Shown here: in pieces, positions 62,553-64,000 of the stretch
Layout: every line of letters starts with the position of its first letter
Position numbering within the stretch: position 1 is the first letter of the stretch
Source: an uncultured Collinsella sp.
Lineage (GTDB): Bacteria; Actinomycetota; Coriobacteriia; Coriobacteriales; Coriobacteriaceae
DNA: 64,000 nucleotides
Assembly: GCA_900549745.1 (NCBI GenBank)
Contig: URPJ01000005.1
Span: 31,300 to 95,299, forward strand
Direction of reading: 5' to 3'
The notes under the pieces: model-generated
Database searches by the model: none
What the model was told of the DNA's origin: nothing
Seen by the model: the letters and a program-made list of their open reading frames with translations, nothing else
Program-made: the position numbers and the translations under genes

Positions 62553-63236
62553 ATGGAGCTTTGGCACGGGTCGGAGGTTGTTGTCGAGCATCCGTCGTTG
62601 GATAAATGCAGACAATTCAATGACTATGGGCGCGGGTTTTATTGCACGCCACATGAAGAAATGGCGATGGAATGGGCATGCCGGACCGAGTCGGATGGCA
62701 TTGCAAATCGATATGAACTTGATTTAGATGGCCTTTCGGTCTTGGATTTAGAGTCTGGGGAGTTTTCAATCCTCAATTGGCTTGCGATTTTGGCCGACAA
62801 CCGGGAGTTTAATGTCTCGACGCCGCTAGCACGCGACGGACTTCGATTTCTGCTTGATAACTGTTTGATTGATATTTCTTCTTACGACGTTATTCGGGGC
62901 TATCGTGCCGACGACTCGTATTTTTCTTTTGCAAGGCAGTTTGTTAATGGCATGATTTCGCTCCGACAACTTCAGCGCATTATGCGCCAGGGCGATCTAG
63001 GCATTCAATATGCTCTTATGAGTGAGCGCGCATTCTCGGCGATTAGATTCTGCGATTGGAAGCCGGCTTCGGGATCTGAGTTTTATCCCAAGCGTTTTGA
63101 GCGAGAGCAGAACGCTCGGCGCAAGTACTTGGACACGGTAAATGGATTTGATTCTGAAGGTATCGACATCAAGGATTTAATGGCGGGGAGGGTTGATTTG
63201 GATGATCCAAGAGTTAACGAGTTGTGGTCCGAGTAG
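62553..63236 (+). CDS. DUF3990 protein, ADP-ribosyltransferase-like toxin candidate
   Basis: The 227-residue protein starts MELWHGSEVVVEHPSL and has DYGRGFYCTPHEEMAMEWA, the pattern of DUF3990 proteins, which belong to the ADP-ribosyltransferase fold and occur in toxin-antitoxin-like loci. ATG at 62553 follows GGAGG at ideal spacing. It overlaps the next gene, an HTH protein. The sequence is AT-richer than the surrounding metabolic genes, consistent with acquisition. The target is unknown. Confidence 0.82.
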   Translation: MELWHGSEVVVEHPSLDKCRQFNDYGRGFYCTPHEEMAMEWACRTESDGIANRYELDLDGLSVLDLESGEFSILNWLAILADNREFNVSTPLARDGLRFLLDNCLIDISSYDVIRGYRADDSYFSFARQFVNGMISLRQLQRIMRQGDLGIQYALMSERAFSAIRFCDWKPASGSEFYPKRFEREQNARRKYLDTVNGFDSEGIDIKDLMAGRVDLDDPRVNELWSE

Positions 63237-63900
63237 GACGTACCCCGTCTACTACCTCGAGGACGCAATGAACAACCTTGGCGACTGCTTTGACTATGCC
63301 GTGAACGACTATGGAGCGGAAGGGTCCGAGATCGCTGAGCTCTTTTGCCTGAGCGGCGTAGCTCGCGAGTTTGAGTGCGGCAACGCATGGGTCGTATCGG
63401 GAAAATCAGGTGTTGAGCTGTTCGCACTTATCGCCGAACGGTCGGGATATCAAAGCGGGTCTATACCGGACCGCACCTATCGTTTTGAGAAGACGCCGGA
63501 GTATTGGACGGGCTGGATATTGGCATATCTGCAATGGCGTCTGGGCGAGTCTTTCGAAGACCTGCTGCATGCCGTTCCGTTCGATGCGCTGTGCAATATG
63601 TATTACCCCTGGCACGAAGCCTCAGAGGAGCGTGTGGCGCGTCTTGTTTGCGATATAGCGAAGAAAACACCTCGTCAAACCAAACTGGCGCTAGCAAGGA
63701 AGAGGCTTAAGAAAACCCAGCAAGACCTGGCATACGAATCGGGCGTATCACTCCGCTCAATCCAAATGTACGAGCAGCGCCAGAGAAACATCAATGAAGC
63801 TTCGGTAACAAGCGTAAGAGCCATAGCAAAAGCCCTCCACTGCAACATCGAAGATCTCCTAGAGCCAGTCTTCGAATACAAAGAAACCAGCGCAGCCTAA
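63202..63900 (+). CDS. HTH antitoxin-like partner of the DUF3990 protein
   Basis: The 232-residue protein has an N-terminal region (VYYLEDAMNNLGDCFDYAVNDYG...FCLSGVAREFECGNAWVVSGKSGVELF), a middle segment with EYWTGWILAYLQWRLGESFEDLL, and a C-terminal XRE-type HTH (KRLKKTQQDLAYESGVSLRSIQMYEQRQRNINEASVTSVRAIAKAL, about residues 165-210). This three-part layout accompanies DUF3990 genes. The start at 63202 overlaps the toxin end by 35 bases, implying coupled translation; 63268 is a possible shorter start. It likely neutralises the toxin and represses the operon. Confidence 0.82.
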   Translation: MIQELTSCGPSRTYPVYYLEDAMNNLGDCFDYAVNDYGAEGSEIAELFCLSGVAREFECGNAWVVSGKSGVELFALIAERSGYQSGSIPDRTYRFEKTPEYWTGWILAYLQWRLGESFEDLLHAVPFDALCNMYYPWHEASEERVARLVCDIAKKTPRQTKLALARKRLKKTQQDLAYESGVSLRSIQMYEQRQRNINEASVTSVRAIAKALHCNIEDLLEPVFEYKETSAA

Positions 63901-64000
63901 CCCAATTTATTGCCGAGGTTTGTATCTAGTAAGCAATCCTTACCAGGTAGTGTCGAGAAAGTTGGTGTAGCGCCCGATCCGAAGTGAGTCGGCCCGGCGT
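63901..64000. other. Non-coding right edge
   Basis: No gene or terminator is clear in the last 100 bases. Confidence 0.5.

Overview
The window looks like chromosomal DNA from an anaerobic, high-GC gut actinobacterium of the class Coriobacteriia, most probably Collinsella or a close relative. This is an inference from gene content (GC-rich codon use, tagatose-6-phosphate and Leloir genes, pyruvate formate-lyase, agmatine catabolism, membrane-embedded LuxR regulators, many small palindromic repeats). There is no rRNA, tRNA or marker gene to prove it. About 50 genes are supported, and no prophage, CRISPR array or complete IS was seen.

Layout. 1-5800: end of a LacI regulator, a lactose-type PTS EIIA, a membrane protein of unknown role, then lacA, lacB, lacX-like epimerase and lacC of the tagatose-6-phosphate pathway. 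5980-7520: an AAA+/DUF4143 ATPase bracketed by 32-bp direct repeats. 7650-11840: galT-galK divergent from a LacI-type regulator, with three copies of a shared operator. 11970-15190: flavodiiron protein, DeoR regulator and a class II ketose-bisphosphate aldolase that could complete the tagatose pathway. 15200-23040: HAD phosphatase, AraC regulator, a Nudix-Vsr fusion, a BceAB-like ABC transporter and a membrane LuxR regulator. 23370-38180: a large agmatine region with putrescine carbamoyltransferase, two agmatine/putrescine antiporters, two agmatine deiminases, three LuxR-type genes (one broken by an amber codon), an amidohydrolase and a MATE exporter, plus a second AAA+/DUF4143 ATPase. No carbamate kinase is present. 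38200-46570: pseudogene debris, GNAT, DAHP synthase, a MITE-like element and a MarR-ABC-ABC operon. 46780-48660: SDR plus KDG-permease-like transporter. 49127-51515: pyruvate formate-lyase split into a catalytic gene and a separate 83-codon glycyl-radical gene. 51815-57433: sucrose/fructan module (LacI, two GH32 enzymes, PTS EIIBC). 57709-62452: DegV, PFL activase, beta-lactamase-like hydrolase, MTA/SAH nucleosidase, EngB. 62553-63900: a DUF3990 ADP-ribosyltransferase-like toxin with an HTH partner.

How it works together. The window encodes uptake and breakdown of galactosides by two routes, sucrose/fructan use, mixed-acid fermentation through PFL, and agmatine deimination to putrescine, which would give ATP if a carbamate kinase exists elsewhere.

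The least expected signals are four long stem-loop elements in two families. Each lies just downstream of a metabolic gene, in the sense orientation. Within each family the internal-loop bases are conserved while the helices change on both sides and keep pairing, which is the pattern expected of a structured RNA. Other notable points are the split PFL, the Nudix-Vsr fusion and tandem repeats directly upstream of both DUF4143 ATPases.
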